NCBI GenBank assembly: GCA_021848365.1
Contig: JAJZUS010000001.1
Location: forward strand, 647,417-711,416
Reading direction: 5' to 3'
DNA: 64,000 nucleotides
Source of the DNA: Actinomycetes bacterium
GTDB lineage: Bacteria; Actinomycetota; Acidimicrobiia; Acidimicrobiales; RAAP-2
How positions within the stretch are numbered: position 1 is the first letter of the stretch; every line of letters begins with the position of its first letter. The position numbers were made by a program, and so were the translations under genes. Of this stretch, positions 21,600 to 29,692 are shown in pieces. The notes under the pieces were generated by a model, which did not search any database, was not told the DNA's origin, and saw only the letters and a list, made by a program, of their open reading frames with translations.

Positions 21600-22865
21600 G
21601 TGACGCTCATGCTGATCAAGCCCGCCGGCCCCCTCGAGGGCGACGTGCGCGTCTACGGCGCGAAGAACGCGGTCCTCAAGCAGATGGCCGCCTGCCTGCT
21701 CGCGACGGGCCGCCACCGACTGACGAACGTGCCCCACATCAGCGACGTGGCGGTCATGGTCGAGCTCCTCGGCGCGCTGGGATGTGCGGTCGAGCGACCC
21801 GACGCCCACACCCTCTGGATCGACGTGCCCCCGGCCGAGGACCTCCACCCGATCGCGCCGGCGCACCTCTTCGAGGCCATGCGGGCCTCGATCGTCGTGC
21901 TCGGCCCACTACTCGCGCGCTGCGGGCAGGCCCACATGGCGCTGCCCGGCGGCGACGACTTCGGTCAGCGTCCGATCAACTTCCACACCGAGGGCCTGGG
22001 CTCGATGGGGGCTCACTTCGACAACGACCGGGGGTCGATCCACGCGACGGGCGACGGCCCGCGTCTGCGCGGGGCCCGCATCACGCTCGAGTACCCGAGC
22101 CACACGGCGACCGACAACCTTCTGATGGCGGCGGTCCTCGCCGAGGGCCGGACCGTGATCGACAACGCCGCGCGCGAGCCCGAGGTGGAGGACCTCGGGC
22201 GCCAGCTCGTCGCCATGGGGGCCCGCATCGAGGGGCTCGGGACCTCGCGACTCGTGATCGACGGCGTGGCCGAGCTCTCACCGGCCGACCACGAGGTGAT
22301 CCCCGACCGCGTGGCCGCGGCGACCTACCTCGCGGCGGGACTGATCACGGGCGGTGCGGTGCGGGTCCTCGACGCCCGGGTGGACCACATGGAGATGCTC
22401 CTGCGCAAGTTCACCGACATGGGCGCCGCGATCGACGAGCGCGGTCCGGGGATCTCCCTGCGGGCCCCCCGCCGACCGCGCGCCTGCGACGTGTCGACCC
22501 TGCCCTATCCCGGCGTGGCCACCGACTACAAGCCCCTCATCACGACCGTGCTCTCCGTCGCCGACGGGGTGTCGGTCGTCACCGAGAACCTCTTCGTCGG
22601 ACGCTTCCGCTACGTGGACGAGCTGGTGAAGATGGGCGCCTCGATCACGACCGAGGGTCACCACGCGATGATCCGCGGCGTCGACCACCTGACCGGCACC
22701 AGCGTCCGGGGCACCGACATCCGCGCCGCGGCCGCCTTGGCCCTCGCGGGCCTCGCGGCCGACGGCGAGACGACGATCGAGGGGCTCACCCACATCGAGC
22801 GCGGCTACGACGACTTCGTCGGCCGACTGAGATCGCTCGGCGCCCGCATCGAGGTCGTCGCGTGA
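21600..22865 (+). CDS. murA: UDP-N-acetylglucosamine 1-carboxyvinyltransferase, Asp variant
   Basis: The 421-residue EPSP-synthase fold enzyme transfers enolpyruvate from PEP to UDP-GlcNAc, the first committed step of peptidoglycan synthesis in the cytoplasm. The conserved lysine is in GAKNAVLKQM (K22), and there are RASIVVLGPLLAR, TDYKPLITT and RGTDIRAAAALALAGLAADG motifs. In the active-site loop the usual LPGGCAIG is LPGGDDFG, so the catalytic Cys is Asp at residue 119. The same Cys-to-Asp change in M. tuberculosis and chlamydiae gives fosfomycin insensitivity. Its stop overlaps meaB (GTGA). Confidence 0.96.
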   Translation: MTLMLIKPAGPLEGDVRVYGAKNAVLKQMAACLLATGRHRLTNVPHISDVAVMVELLGALGCAVERPDAHTLWIDVPPAEDLHPIAPAHLFEAMRASIVVLGPLLARCGQAHMALPGGDDFGQRPINFHTEGLGSMGAHFDNDRGSIHATGDGPRLRGARITLEYPSHTATDNLLMAAVLAEGRTVIDNAAREPEVEDLGRQLVAMGARIEGLGTSRLVIDGVAELSPADHEVIPDRVAAATYLAAGLITGGAVRVLDARVDHMEMLLRKFTDMGAAIDERGPGISLRAPRRPRACDVSTLPYPGVATDYKPLITTVLSVADGVSVVTENLFVGRFRYVDELVKMGASITTEGHHAMIRGVDHLTGTSVRGTDIRAAAALALAGLAADGETTIEGLTHIERGYDDFVGRLRSLGARIEVVA

Positions 22866-23800
22866 CGCGGGACCCGGCCGAGCTGCTCGCCGCCGCCGGC
22901 GAGGGCTCGCGGGCGGCCCTCGCCCGCCTCATCACCTACGTCGAGTCCGGCGGCCCGTCTCAGCGGGCGACGATCGAGCTCGCCTACCGGGCCCCCTCGC
23001 CCTACGTAGTGGGCCTCACCGGCCCACCCGGCGCGGGCAAGTCGACGCTCACCGACCGACTGATCGCCGAGGCCCTCGGCGGCGAGCTGGACGAGATCGG
23101 CGTGCTCTGCGTCGACCCGAGTTCGCCCTTCACCGGGGGCGCCATCCTGGGCGACCGCATCCGCATGCAGGACCACGCCACCGACGAGCGCGTCTTCATC
23201 CGCTCGATGGCGACCCGCGGCGCCCTCGGGGGCCTGTCGCTCGCGGTCCCCGACGCCCTGCGAGTGCTCGGTGCGGCCGGCTTCCCGGTCGCCCTCGTGG
23301 AGACGGTCGGAGTGGGCCAGATGGAGGTCGACGTGGCGGGGGCGGCCGACACCACCATCGTGGTGACGAACCCCGGCTGGGGTGACGCGATGCAGGCGAA
23401 CAAGGCCGGCCTGCTCGAGGTGGCCGACATCTTCGTCATCAACAAGGCCGACCGTCCCGGGGTGCGCGAGACGCGCCGCGACCTTGAGCAGATGCTCGAC
23501 CTCGGGACGGCGAAGGATCCTCGACCACCCATCCTCGAGACGGTGGCGTCGACCGGGGAGGGCGTCGCCGAGCTGTGGTCGGCGATCCTCGAGCACCGGC
23601 GTTCGATCGAGGGGCCACGCCACGCCGAGCACCGTCGCGCCCTCGCGTCGGCGGCCCTCGAGCGCGTCCTCGGCGTGCTCTGGCGAGCCCGCCTGGCGGA
23701 GATCGCCGAGGGGCAGGCCTACGAGGACCAGGTGAGCGCGATCGTGGACGGCCGCACGGACCCCTACCGGGCGGCCGAGACGTTACTCTCGTCGTCGTGA
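22862..23800 (+). CDS. meaB: Methylmalonyl-CoA mutase-associated GTPase MeaB (ArgK)
   Basis: The 312-residue G3E-family GTPase has Walker A GLTGPPGAGKSTLTDRL, the DPSSPFTGGAILGDRIRM segment with Walker B-like aspartate, VETVGVGQMEVDVAGAADT and the guanine-recognition NKAD. MeaB guards adenosylcobalamin loading and reactivation of methylmalonyl-CoA mutase. No mutase gene is in the window, so the partner is encoded elsewhere. The GTG at 22862 overlaps the murA stop. The stop overlaps the next start (GTGA). Confidence 0.94.
   Translation: MTRDPAELLAAAGEGSRAALARLITYVESGGPSQRATIELAYRAPSPYVVGLTGPPGAGKSTLTDRLIAEALGGELDEIGVLCVDPSSPFTGGAILGDRIRMQDHATDERVFIRSMATRGALGGLSLAVPDALRVLGAAGFPVALVETVGVGQMEVDVAGAADTTIVVTNPGWGDAMQANKAGLLEVADIFVINKADRPGVRETRRDLEQMLDLGTAKDPRPPILETVASTGEGVAELWSAILEHRRSIEGPRHAEHRRALASAALERVLGVLWRARLAEIAEGQAYEDQVSAIVDGRTDPYRAAETLLSSS
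23784..23789 (+). promoter_or_regulatory. Possible internal leaderless -10 for the 23797 membrane protein
   Basis: TACTCT, seven bases, then GTG 23797. The site lies inside meaB codons, so it may be chance. Confidence 0.3.
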
Positions 23801-24249
23801 TCGCCGCGTCGGTCGGCTACGACCTCATCTTCCTCATCCACGTGATCGCGGCCGTCGCCACGATCACGGTCGTCGTCGCCATGCGGGGCGCGGCCCAGTC
23901 GGTCGTCCGCGGCGTCGACGGCGCGACACAGGCCCGGCGCTTCCCGCTGCGGCGCAACTGGGCCGCCCGCGTCCTGCACGTCCTGCCCCTGACGGGGCTC
24001 GCCATGACCCTGACCGGCGACGCCTCGGTCTCGCTGACGCGCCCCTGGATCATCGTCGGGCTGCTCTGCTACCTCGCCGCGGCCGGTCACCTGGAGGCGC
24101 GCACGCTGCCGCTGGAGCGGGTCGTGAGCGAGGTCATCGCCCACGAGGGCGCGGCCTCGCCCGAGCGGGGGCGCACCCTCGTGCGATCGATCGACGTGCT
24201 GCTCGCGCTGATCGCCGTGGCGCTGGTGGCGATGCTCGTCCAGTTCTAG
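23797..24249 (+). CDS. Small integral membrane protein (DUF2269-like)
   Basis: The 150-residue protein has four hydrophobic segments (about residues 6-26, 51-66, 71-90 and 128-148) with an N-terminal GYDLIFLIHVIAAVATI helix and a basic loop RRFPLRRNWAARVLH. It resembles the predicted integral-membrane DUF2269 group by length and topology, but I see no decisive motif and propose no function. The GTG at 23797 overlaps the meaB stop (GTGA). It converges with cysN through a shared CTAG. Confidence 0.6.
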   Translation: MIAASVGYDLIFLIHVIAAVATITVVVAMRGAAQSVVRGVDGATQARRFPLRRNWAARVLHVLPLTGLAMTLTGDASVSLTRPWIIVGLLCYLAAAGHLEARTLPLERVVSEVIAHEGAASPERGRTLVRSIDVLLALIAVALVAMLVQF

Positions 24250-25517
24250 GCGCGCGCCGACGTGCCCGGCAGGCCCGGGTCGCCGACCATCCCGGCCGCC
24301 CGGGTCACGTTGCTCACCGGATCGATCAGGATGAAGCCGCCGGTCACCCGGTGCTGGGCGTAGTCGTCCACCACGAGCGGGTCGGCGGTCCGCAGGCGCA
24401 CCACGCCGATGTCGTTGGTCGCGAGTGCGTCGGCGGGCTCGATCTCGAGTCGCTCCACGTCCACCCGGCTCTCGACGGCCTCGACGATCGCCGGCGTGCT
24501 GCGCGTGGTGTGCTTCACCCGCAGGCGCGCCCCGGCCCGGAGGGGCTCGTCACCGAACCAGCACACCGTCGCCCGCAGCTCGCGGGTGACGGTGGGGAGC
24601 GGCTCGCGCGCGAGCAGGTCCCCACGACTGGCGTCGAGGTCGTCGGCCAGCTCGACGTCGACGGCGACGCCGGCCGGGGCCGCGTCGCGCGGTCCGGAGG
24701 GGCCGCGCAGGGCCGTCACGGTGGTGCTGATCCCCGCGGGCAGCAGGGTCACCCGGTCTCCGACGGCGAGGGGCTCGCCGCTCACCATGCCGGCGTAGGA
24801 GCGGCCGCCGCCCGGCTGGCGCAGGACCCACTGGATCGGGAGGCGGGCCCCCTCGGCGCTGTCCCAGGCTCCGGCGTCGGAGCGCTCGAGGGCGTCGAGG
24901 ATGGTCGGCCCCACGTACCAGGGGGTGTGCAGAGAGGCGGCCACCACGTTGTCGCCGAGCAGCGCCGAGGTGGGCACGCAGGTGACGTCGGCGATCCCGA
25001 GCTCGCGGGCCGCGGTCGCGACCTCGTCGACGGCGGCGGAGTAGGCGCTCTCGGACCAGCGCACCGTGTCCATCTTGTTGATCGCCACCACGATCGCGCG
25101 TACGCCGAGGAGGGCCGCGATGCACAGGTGGCGACGGGTCTGCTCCTTGAGGCCCCGGGCGACGTCGAGCACCATCAGTGCGAGGTCGGCCGTCGAGGCG
25201 CCCGTCGCCATGTTGCGCGTGTACTGCACGTGGCCCGGGCAGTCGGCGATGATGAACTTGCGGGTGGGGGTCGCCGCGTACCGGTACGCCACGTCGATCG
25301 TGATGCCCTGTTCGCGCTCGGCGCGCAGACCGTCGGTGACGAAGCTCAGGTCGAGGTCGCCGACGCCGCGCCGGGCCGACGCGTGGGCGACGGCCTCTAG
25401 TTGGTCGTCGAAGAGCTGGCGGGTGTCCACGAGCAGTCGTCCGATCACGGTCGACTTGCCGTCGTCGACCGATCCGATGGTCGCGACGCGTAGGAGGTCT
25501 CGGGTCAGCAGGTCCAT
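24246..25517 (-). CDS. cysN: Sulfate adenylyltransferase subunit 1 (GTPase)
   Basis: The 423-residue EF-Tu-like GTPase has the P-loop GSVDDGKST (residues 15-23), DLSFVTDGLRAEREQGITIDVAYRYA, DCPGHVQYTRNMATGAS (G3) and NKMD (G4), followed by two beta-barrel domains. It couples GTP hydrolysis to APS synthesis by CysD. No APS kinase (CysC) domain is fused at the C terminus. This agrees with the downstream choice of APS rather than PAPS as reductase substrate. ATG 25517 overlaps the cysD TAA in TAATG. Confidence 0.95.
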   Translation of the reverse strand: MDLLTRDLLRVATIGSVDDGKSTVIGRLLVDTRQLFDDQLEAVAHASARRGVGDLDLSFVTDGLRAEREQGITIDVAYRYAATPTRKFIIADCPGHVQYTRNMATGASTADLALMVLDVARGLKEQTRRHLCIAALLGVRAIVVAINKMDTVRWSESAYSAAVDEVATAARELGIADVTCVPTSALLGDNVVAASLHTPWYVGPTILDALERSDAGAWDSAEGARLPIQWVLRQPGGGRSYAGMVSGEPLAVGDRVTLLPAGISTTVTALRGPSGPRDAAPAGVAVDVELADDLDASRGDLLAREPLPTVTRELRATVCWFGDEPLRAGARLRVKHTTRSTPAIVEAVESRVDVERLEIEPADALATNDIGVVRLRTADPLVVDDYAQHRVTGGFILIDPVSNVTRAAGMVGDPGLPGTSARA

Positions 25518-26437
25518 TAGAAGTAGCCCTCGCGCTTGCGGTCCTCCATGGACGTCTCGCTGAAGCGGTCGTCGGCGCGCGTCGCGCCCCGCTCCGAGAC
25601 GGTGGCCGTGGCCACCTCGGCCAGGACCTCGTCGAGGGTGGCGGCCGAGGACTCGACGGCCCCGGTGCAGGTCGCGTCGCCCACCGTGCGGTAGCGCACG
25701 AGTCGTCGCTCGACCGCCTCGCCGGCGCGCGGCTCGACGAACTCGTTCACGGCGAGCCACATCCCGTCGCGGCGCAGGACGTCGCGGTGGTGGGCGAAGT
25801 AGATCGAGGGCAGGGCGACGCGGTCGCGCGCGATGTACTGCCACACGTCGAGCTCGGTCCAGTCCGAGAGGGGGAAGGCGCGCAGGTGCTCCCCGTGGTT
25901 CACACGACCCTGGTAGAGCTGCCAGAGCTCGGGACGCTGGGCCCGCGGGTCCCACTGGCCGAAGGCGTCGCGGAAGGAGAGGATGCGCTCCTTCGCGCGG
26001 GCCTTGTCCTCGTCGCGACGGGCCCCGCCGAAGGCGGCGTCGAAGCCGTGCTCCTGGATGGCGCCGAGGAGGCTCGTGGTCTGGAGCCGGTTGCGCGATC
26101 CGGTCGGGCCGGGGTCGGCGACGAGGCCCCGGTCGATGGCGTCCTGGACGCTGGCGACGAGGAGTCGGGCGCCGGTGCGATCCACCGTCTCGTCGCGAAA
26201 GGCGAGCACCTCGGGGAAGTTCTGGCCCGTGTCGACGTGCAGCACGGGGAAGGGGAGGCCCCCGGGGGCGAAGGCCTTCACCGCGAGGTGCAGCAGGACG
26301 GCCGAGTCCTTGCCGCCGGAGAAGAGCAGCACGGGCCGCTCGCACTCGGCGACGACTTCGCGCAGGATGTAGATGGCGTGCGACTCCAGGGCCTCCAGGT
26401 GGTCCAGGGTCGTCGGGCGTCGTTCGATCGTGGTCAT
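25517..26437 (-). CDS. cysD: Sulfate adenylyltransferase subunit 2
   Basis: The 306-residue PP-loop ATP pyrophosphatase has LLFSGGKDSAVLLHLA, HVDTGQNFPE, GGARRDEDKARAKERI and the C-terminal RFSETSMEDRKREGYF tail typical of CysD. It makes adenosine-5'-phosphosulfate from ATP and sulfate with CysN. ATG 26437 is preceded by GAGGAGACC. It is the first gene of the cysDN operon and diverges from cysH over 57 bases. Confidence 0.97.
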   Translation of the reverse strand: MTTIERRPTTLDHLEALESHAIYILREVVAECERPVLLFSGGKDSAVLLHLAVKAFAPGGLPFPVLHVDTGQNFPEVLAFRDETVDRTGARLLVASVQDAIDRGLVADPGPTGSRNRLQTTSLLGAIQEHGFDAAFGGARRDEDKARAKERILSFRDAFGQWDPRAQRPELWQLYQGRVNHGEHLRAFPLSDWTELDVWQYIARDRVALPSIYFAHHRDVLRRDGMWLAVNEFVEPRAGEAVERRLVRYRTVGDATCTGAVESSAATLDEVLAEVATATVSERGATRADDRFSETSMEDRKREGYF

Positions 26438-26456
26438 CGGTCTCCTCGTGAAACTC

Positions 26457-26463
26457 TATAATA
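26457..26463. promoter_or_regulatory. Overlapping divergent -10 boxes of cysH and cysD
   Basis: TATAAT (26457-26462, plus strand, toward cysH) and TATTAT (26463-26458, minus strand, toward cysD) share five bases. Only one polymerase can occupy the site at a time. Both genes then have short leaders with ribosome sites. Confidence 0.55.
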
Positions 26464-26494
26464 CCACTAGAAATTGATTGATTGGAGACAGGCG

Positions 26495-27157
26495 ATGACG
26501 ATTCGCTTCGAGCCCGACGAGCTGGCCGCGGTCGACGCGCGCCTGGAAGGCGCCTCGGCCATCGACGTCCTGCGGTGGACCTTCGACGCCTTCGACGACG
26601 TCGTCGTCGCCTGCTCCTTCGAGGACGTGGTGCTCGCGCACCTCGTCCACTCCCTGCGGCCCGAGGCCCCCGTCCTCTTCCTCGACACCGGTGGGCACTT
26701 CCCCGAGACCCTCGAGCTCGTCGAGCGCGTCGAGCGGGAGTGGGGACTGCGCGTGGAGCGCACGACGCCCCCGCCCGCCGCCGCGGCCTGGCCCTGCGGG
26801 ACCGCCGAGTGCTGCGAGTGGCGCAAGGTCGTGCCCCTCACGTCCGCGCTCGCGGGTCGTGAGGCCTGGGTGAGCGCGATCAAGCGCGTCGACGCCCCCA
26901 CGCGAGCGTCGACGCCGATCGTCGGGTGGGACGCGAAGTTCGAACTGGTGAAGGTCAACCCTCTCGCCACGTGGAACGACGACGACATCGCCGCCTACCT
27001 CGCGATGCACGATCTCCCGCGGCACCCGCTCTGGGAGCAGGGCTATACGTCGATTGGCTGCGCGGCGACCACGCTGCGGCCGGTCGAAGGCGGGGACCGG
27101 CGCTCCGGGCGCTGGGCGGGGACCGGCAAGGTGGAATGCGGCATCCACCAGCAGTAG
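26495..27157 (+). CDS. cysH: Adenylyl-sulfate (APS) reductase-type CysH with an incomplete iron-sulfur motif
   Basis: The 220-residue PAPS/APS reductase fold has VVVACSFEDVVL (PP-loop region), FLDTGGHFPETLEL and the C-terminal catalytic Cys in KVECGIH (C215). It reduces activated sulfate to sulfite using thioredoxin. The APS-type cluster motif is partly present: C106-C107 in AECCEWRKVVPL and C189 in SIGC. The expected CxxC partner is Thr192 (SIGCAATTLRP instead of SIGCxPCTxPV). ATG 26495 is chosen because GGAGA lies 7 bases upstream; a TTG at 26474 is the alternative. Confidence 0.88.
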   Translation: MTIRFEPDELAAVDARLEGASAIDVLRWTFDAFDDVVVACSFEDVVLAHLVHSLRPEAPVLFLDTGGHFPETLELVERVEREWGLRVERTTPPPAAAAWPCGTAECCEWRKVVPLTSALAGREAWVSAIKRVDAPTRASTPIVGWDAKFELVKVNPLATWNDDDIAAYLAMHDLPRHPLWEQGYTSIGCAATTLRPVEGGDRRSGRWAGTGKVECGIHQQ

Positions 27158-27185
27158 CATCCACCAAATTTCTCGACTAGCCCGA

Positions 27186-27191
27186 TACCTT
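27186..27191 (+). promoter_or_regulatory. -10-like element before the 27232 gene
   Basis: TACCTT, eight bases, then an ATG at 27200 that opens a 13-codon frame overlapping the start of the 27232 gene. Confidence 0.3.
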
Positions 27192-27231
27192 TAGTGCCGA
27201 TGTCGAGGGACGAGGGACGCGAGAGAGCCGG

Positions 27232-28059
27232 ATGCTACTGATCCTGTTGGTGCTGGCCTGGGCGGCGTTCCTCGTGCCCATGGCCGTGCGTCGCCTGCGG
27301 GATCGCCGCTCGGAGCGCTCGATCGAACAGTTCCACGTCGAGCACGACTCGATGCGCCGCCACGAGGCGGTCGCTCCGGTGCACCGACTCGACGACGTCG
27401 AGCAGTACTACGAGACACCGTCGTACGGCTACGAGGACGTTCCCGCACCACGGGCGCCCCGTCGCCCGCACCTGCGCGTCGTGCGCGACGAGGACACCTA
27501 CCAGTCACTCGAGTCCACTCCGTCGTGGGACGAGTGGGCCGACGCCTACGAGTTCGACGTCCCGGCCGCACCCGTCGCGCGTCGCGGCGCGCCGTCATCG
27601 CGCCCGCTCGCCGCGAACCGCTACGCGTCCGCCTACTCGTCGACACCGCGGGACGTCGTGGTGAACTCGCCCGCCCCCCGGCGCCGCTCGATGCGCGCCC
27701 GGCGCCGCGTGATGTTCCTGCGCACCGTCGCCGCCGCCCTCGTCCTCAGCGTCGCGGCCGTCGTCACCGGCTCCTCCCTCGTCCTCGATCTCGCCGTCGT
27801 CGCGTGGCTCGCCGTCGTCGGATTCGTGGCGCTCGCCCTCTACGCGGTGAGCCAGGGATACCTGAGCGAGGGAGCGGTCGGTCTCCGCCGGGCGCACCAG
27901 TCCGCCTCCGTCGTCGAGCTTCCCCCGTACGCGACACCGCCGCGCTCGGGCTACGCCCCCCGTCCCCAGCGGGCCGCCTCGGCCGTCAGCTGGGAGGAGT
28001 GGGCCGCCGAGGACGACGACGACGGGTGGGGGCGCGACGCGCGATACGCCTTGGGCTAA
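27232..28059 (+). CDS. Conserved hypothetical membrane protein
   Basis: The 275-residue protein has an N-terminal membrane anchor (MLLILLVLAWAAFLVPMAV) followed by a basic RRLRDRRSERS stretch. A long low-complexity, Tyr/Asp/Pro-rich cytoplasmic linker follows, then two adjacent hydrophobic segments (about residues 163-185 and 187-206) after a dense arginine patch. The C-terminal tail is acidic (AAEDDDDGWGRD). A similar layout occurs in uncharacterised actinobacterial envelope proteins, but I do not recognise a named family. A weak GAGAGAG ribosome site precedes ATG 27232. tRNA-Ala lies 14 bases downstream. Confidence 0.7.
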   Translation: MLLILLVLAWAAFLVPMAVRRLRDRRSERSIEQFHVEHDSMRRHEAVAPVHRLDDVEQYYETPSYGYEDVPAPRAPRRPHLRVVRDEDTYQSLESTPSWDEWADAYEFDVPAAPVARRGAPSSRPLAANRYASAYSSTPRDVVVNSPAPRRRSMRARRRVMFLRTVAAALVLSVAAVVTGSSLVLDLAVVAWLAVVGFVALALYAVSQGYLSEGAVGLRRAHQSASVVELPPYATPPRSGYAPRPQRAASAVSWEEWAAEDDDDGWGRDARYALG

Positions 28060-28073
28060 ACTAGAAGTCCCTC

Positions 28074-28149
28074 GGGGGTGTAGCTCAATTGGTAGAGCGC
28101 TACGTTCGCAATGTAGAGGCAGTGGGTTCGAATCCCATCACCTCCACCA
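28074..28149 (+). tRNA. tRNA-Ala (anticodon CGC)
   Basis: The 76-nt cloverleaf has acceptor arm GGGGGTG/CACCTCC with discriminator A and an encoded CCA. The D arm is GCTC...GAGC, the anticodon stem CTACG/TGTAG encloses loop TTCGCAA (anticodon CGC, codon GCG), and the T arm contains GGTTCGAATCC. The G3-U70 wobble pair, the alanine identity element, is present. Confidence 0.96.
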
Positions 28150-28194
28150 CGAGGTAGACGCGCCGGGCATCCCAGCGGGGGGCTCGGCCGGCGA

Positions 28195-28200
28195 TAACTT
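28195..28200 (+). promoter_or_regulatory. -10 element of the liv operon
   Basis: TAACTT, eight bases, then ATG 28209, with no ribosome-binding site between. It fits a leaderless or near-leaderless start. Confidence 0.5.
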
Positions 28201-28208
28201 AGGGCGTC

Positions 28209-28985
28209 ATGGGGGATGCGAGCGGGACGCCGATTCTCGCGGTCGAGAGCGTCACGGTTCGCTTCGGGGGACTCACCGCGCTGCGTGACGTCAGCTTCGA
28301 CGTGCGACCCGGGGAGATCGTCGGACTGATCGGTCCGAACGGCGCCGGCAAGACGACCGCGTTCAACGTGGTGTGCGGCTTCGTGCGCCCGACCGAGGGG
28401 CGCGTGCGATTCCCCCTCATCGACCGCGACGGGCTGCGCCCCGCGCAGCTCGCGGCCCACGGCGTCGCGCGCACGCTGCAGGGGGTGGGGCTCTTCCCGC
28501 GTCTCAGCGTCCTCGAGAACGTGATGGCCGGGGGTCAGACCGCCGTGGGCGGCGGCTTCTGGTCGGGCTTCCTCGGGCTGCCCTCGGCGGTGCGGTCCGA
28601 GCGGCACCTGCGCGAGCGGGCGCACGCGATGCTCGCGCGCCTCGGCGTGGACGGGTTCGCGATGCGGCTGCCCTCGGCGATCCCCTACGGCGTGGCGAAG
28701 AAGGTGGCCGTGGCGCGGGCCCTCATGTGCGAGCCGCGGCTCCTCCTCCTCGACGAGCCGGCGTCCGGTCTCGACGAGGCGGAGCTCGACGACTTCGCCG
28801 CCCTCATCGCCGGGCTGCGCCAGGACATGGGCGTCCTGCTCGTCGAGCACGACATGGAGTTCGTGATGCCCCTCGTCGACCGGCTCGTGGTGCTCAACTT
28901 CGGCGAGGTGATCGCTCACGGCGCGCCGAACGACGTCCGTCACCACGAGGCCGTCGTCGCCGCCTACCTGGGGGTCGACGAGTGA
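28209..28985 (+). CDS. livG: Branched-chain amino-acid-type ABC transporter ATP-binding protein LivG
   Basis: The 258-residue ABC ATPase has Walker A GPNGAGKTTAFNVV and the LivG hallmark GVARTLQGVGLFPRLSVLENVMAG. The signature region is degenerate (SAIPYGVAKKVAVARAL), as is usual for LivG. Walker B is LLLLDEPASGLDEAE and the H-loop is in VEHDMEFV. It energises uptake of branched-chain amino acids or similar amides together with LivF, LivH and LivM. It is the first gene of the operon after the tRNA. Confidence 0.92.
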   Translation: MGDASGTPILAVESVTVRFGGLTALRDVSFDVRPGEIVGLIGPNGAGKTTAFNVVCGFVRPTEGRVRFPLIDRDGLRPAQLAAHGVARTLQGVGLFPRLSVLENVMAGGQTAVGGGFWSGFLGLPSAVRSERHLRERAHAMLARLGVDGFAMRLPSAIPYGVAKKVAVARALMCEPRLLLLDEPASGLDEAELDDFAALIAGLRQDMGVLLVEHDMEFVMPLVDRLVVLNFGEVIAHGAPNDVRHHEAVVAAYLGVDE

Positions 28986-29692
28986 TCGGTGTCGAGTCCC
29001 TCTCCGTCGCCTACGGTGCCGTCCAGGCCCTGCGGGAGGTGACCTTCGAGGCGCCACCGGGTCGGATCACCGCCGTGCTCGGAGCGAACGGCGCGGGCAA
29101 GACGACGCTGCTACGCACCATCAGCGGCCTCGTCGCCCCGAGGGAGGGGCGCGTCCACCTCGGGGGCGAGACGCTGACCGGACGAGCCCCCGAAGAGATC
29201 GTGCGCCTCGGCGTCGCCCACGTGCCCGAGGGACGCGGAGTGATCGGGGAGTTCACCGTCGAGGAGAACCTGCGGCTCGGGGCGATGATCCGGCGGGAGC
29301 CGGCGGGCCCGCTGCTCGAGGAGCAGTACGCGCTCTTCCCCGTCCTCGGGGAGCGGCGCCGTCAGGGGGCGGTCACCTTGTCGGGCGGCGAGCGCCAGAT
29401 GCTCGCGATGGCCCGCGCCCTCATCGCCCGTCCCCGGGTCCTGCTGCTCGACGAGCCCTCGCTCGGCCTCGCCCCGATGGTCACCGCGCAGCTGATGCAC
29501 TCGATCCGGGACCTCTGCGCGAGCCGGGAGCTGACGGTGATCCTGGTCGAGCAGAACGCCAAGTCGGCCCTGCGCATCGCCGACACGGCCGTCGTGCTCT
29601 ACCTCGGACGAGTGGTGGCGAACGCTCCGGCCGAGGAGGTCGCCCGCGACGAGCGGCTGCGCCAGTACTACCTCGGGATGGTGGAGTCGTGA
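28982..29692 (+). CDS. livF: Branched-chain amino-acid-type ABC transporter ATP-binding protein LivF
   Basis: The 236-residue ABC ATPase has Walker A GANGAGKTTLLRTISG, VAHVPEGRGVIGEFTVEENL (the LivF hallmark PEGR), signature LSGGERQMLAMARAL, Walker B VLLLDEPSLGLAP and the H-loop segment LVEQNAKSAL. The GTG at 28982 overlaps the livG stop (GTGA), and the stop overlaps livH the same way. It pairs with LivG as an ATPase heterodimer. Confidence 0.93.
   Translation: MIGVESLSVAYGAVQALREVTFEAPPGRITAVLGANGAGKTTLLRTISGLVAPREGRVHLGGETLTGRAPEEIVRLGVAHVPEGRGVIGEFTVEENLRLGAMIRREPAGPLLEEQYALFPVLGERRRQGAVTLSGGERQMLAMARALIARPRVLLLDEPSLGLAPMVTAQLMHSIRDLCASRELTVILVEQNAKSALRIADTAVVLYLGRVVANAPAEEVARDERLRQYYLGMVES

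Noticed and set aside
20459..22861. Long plus-strand extension of the meaB frame across glpX and murA
   Set aside because: It is a GC-rich shadow frame antisense to glpX and out of frame in murA. MeaB starts at GTG 22862.
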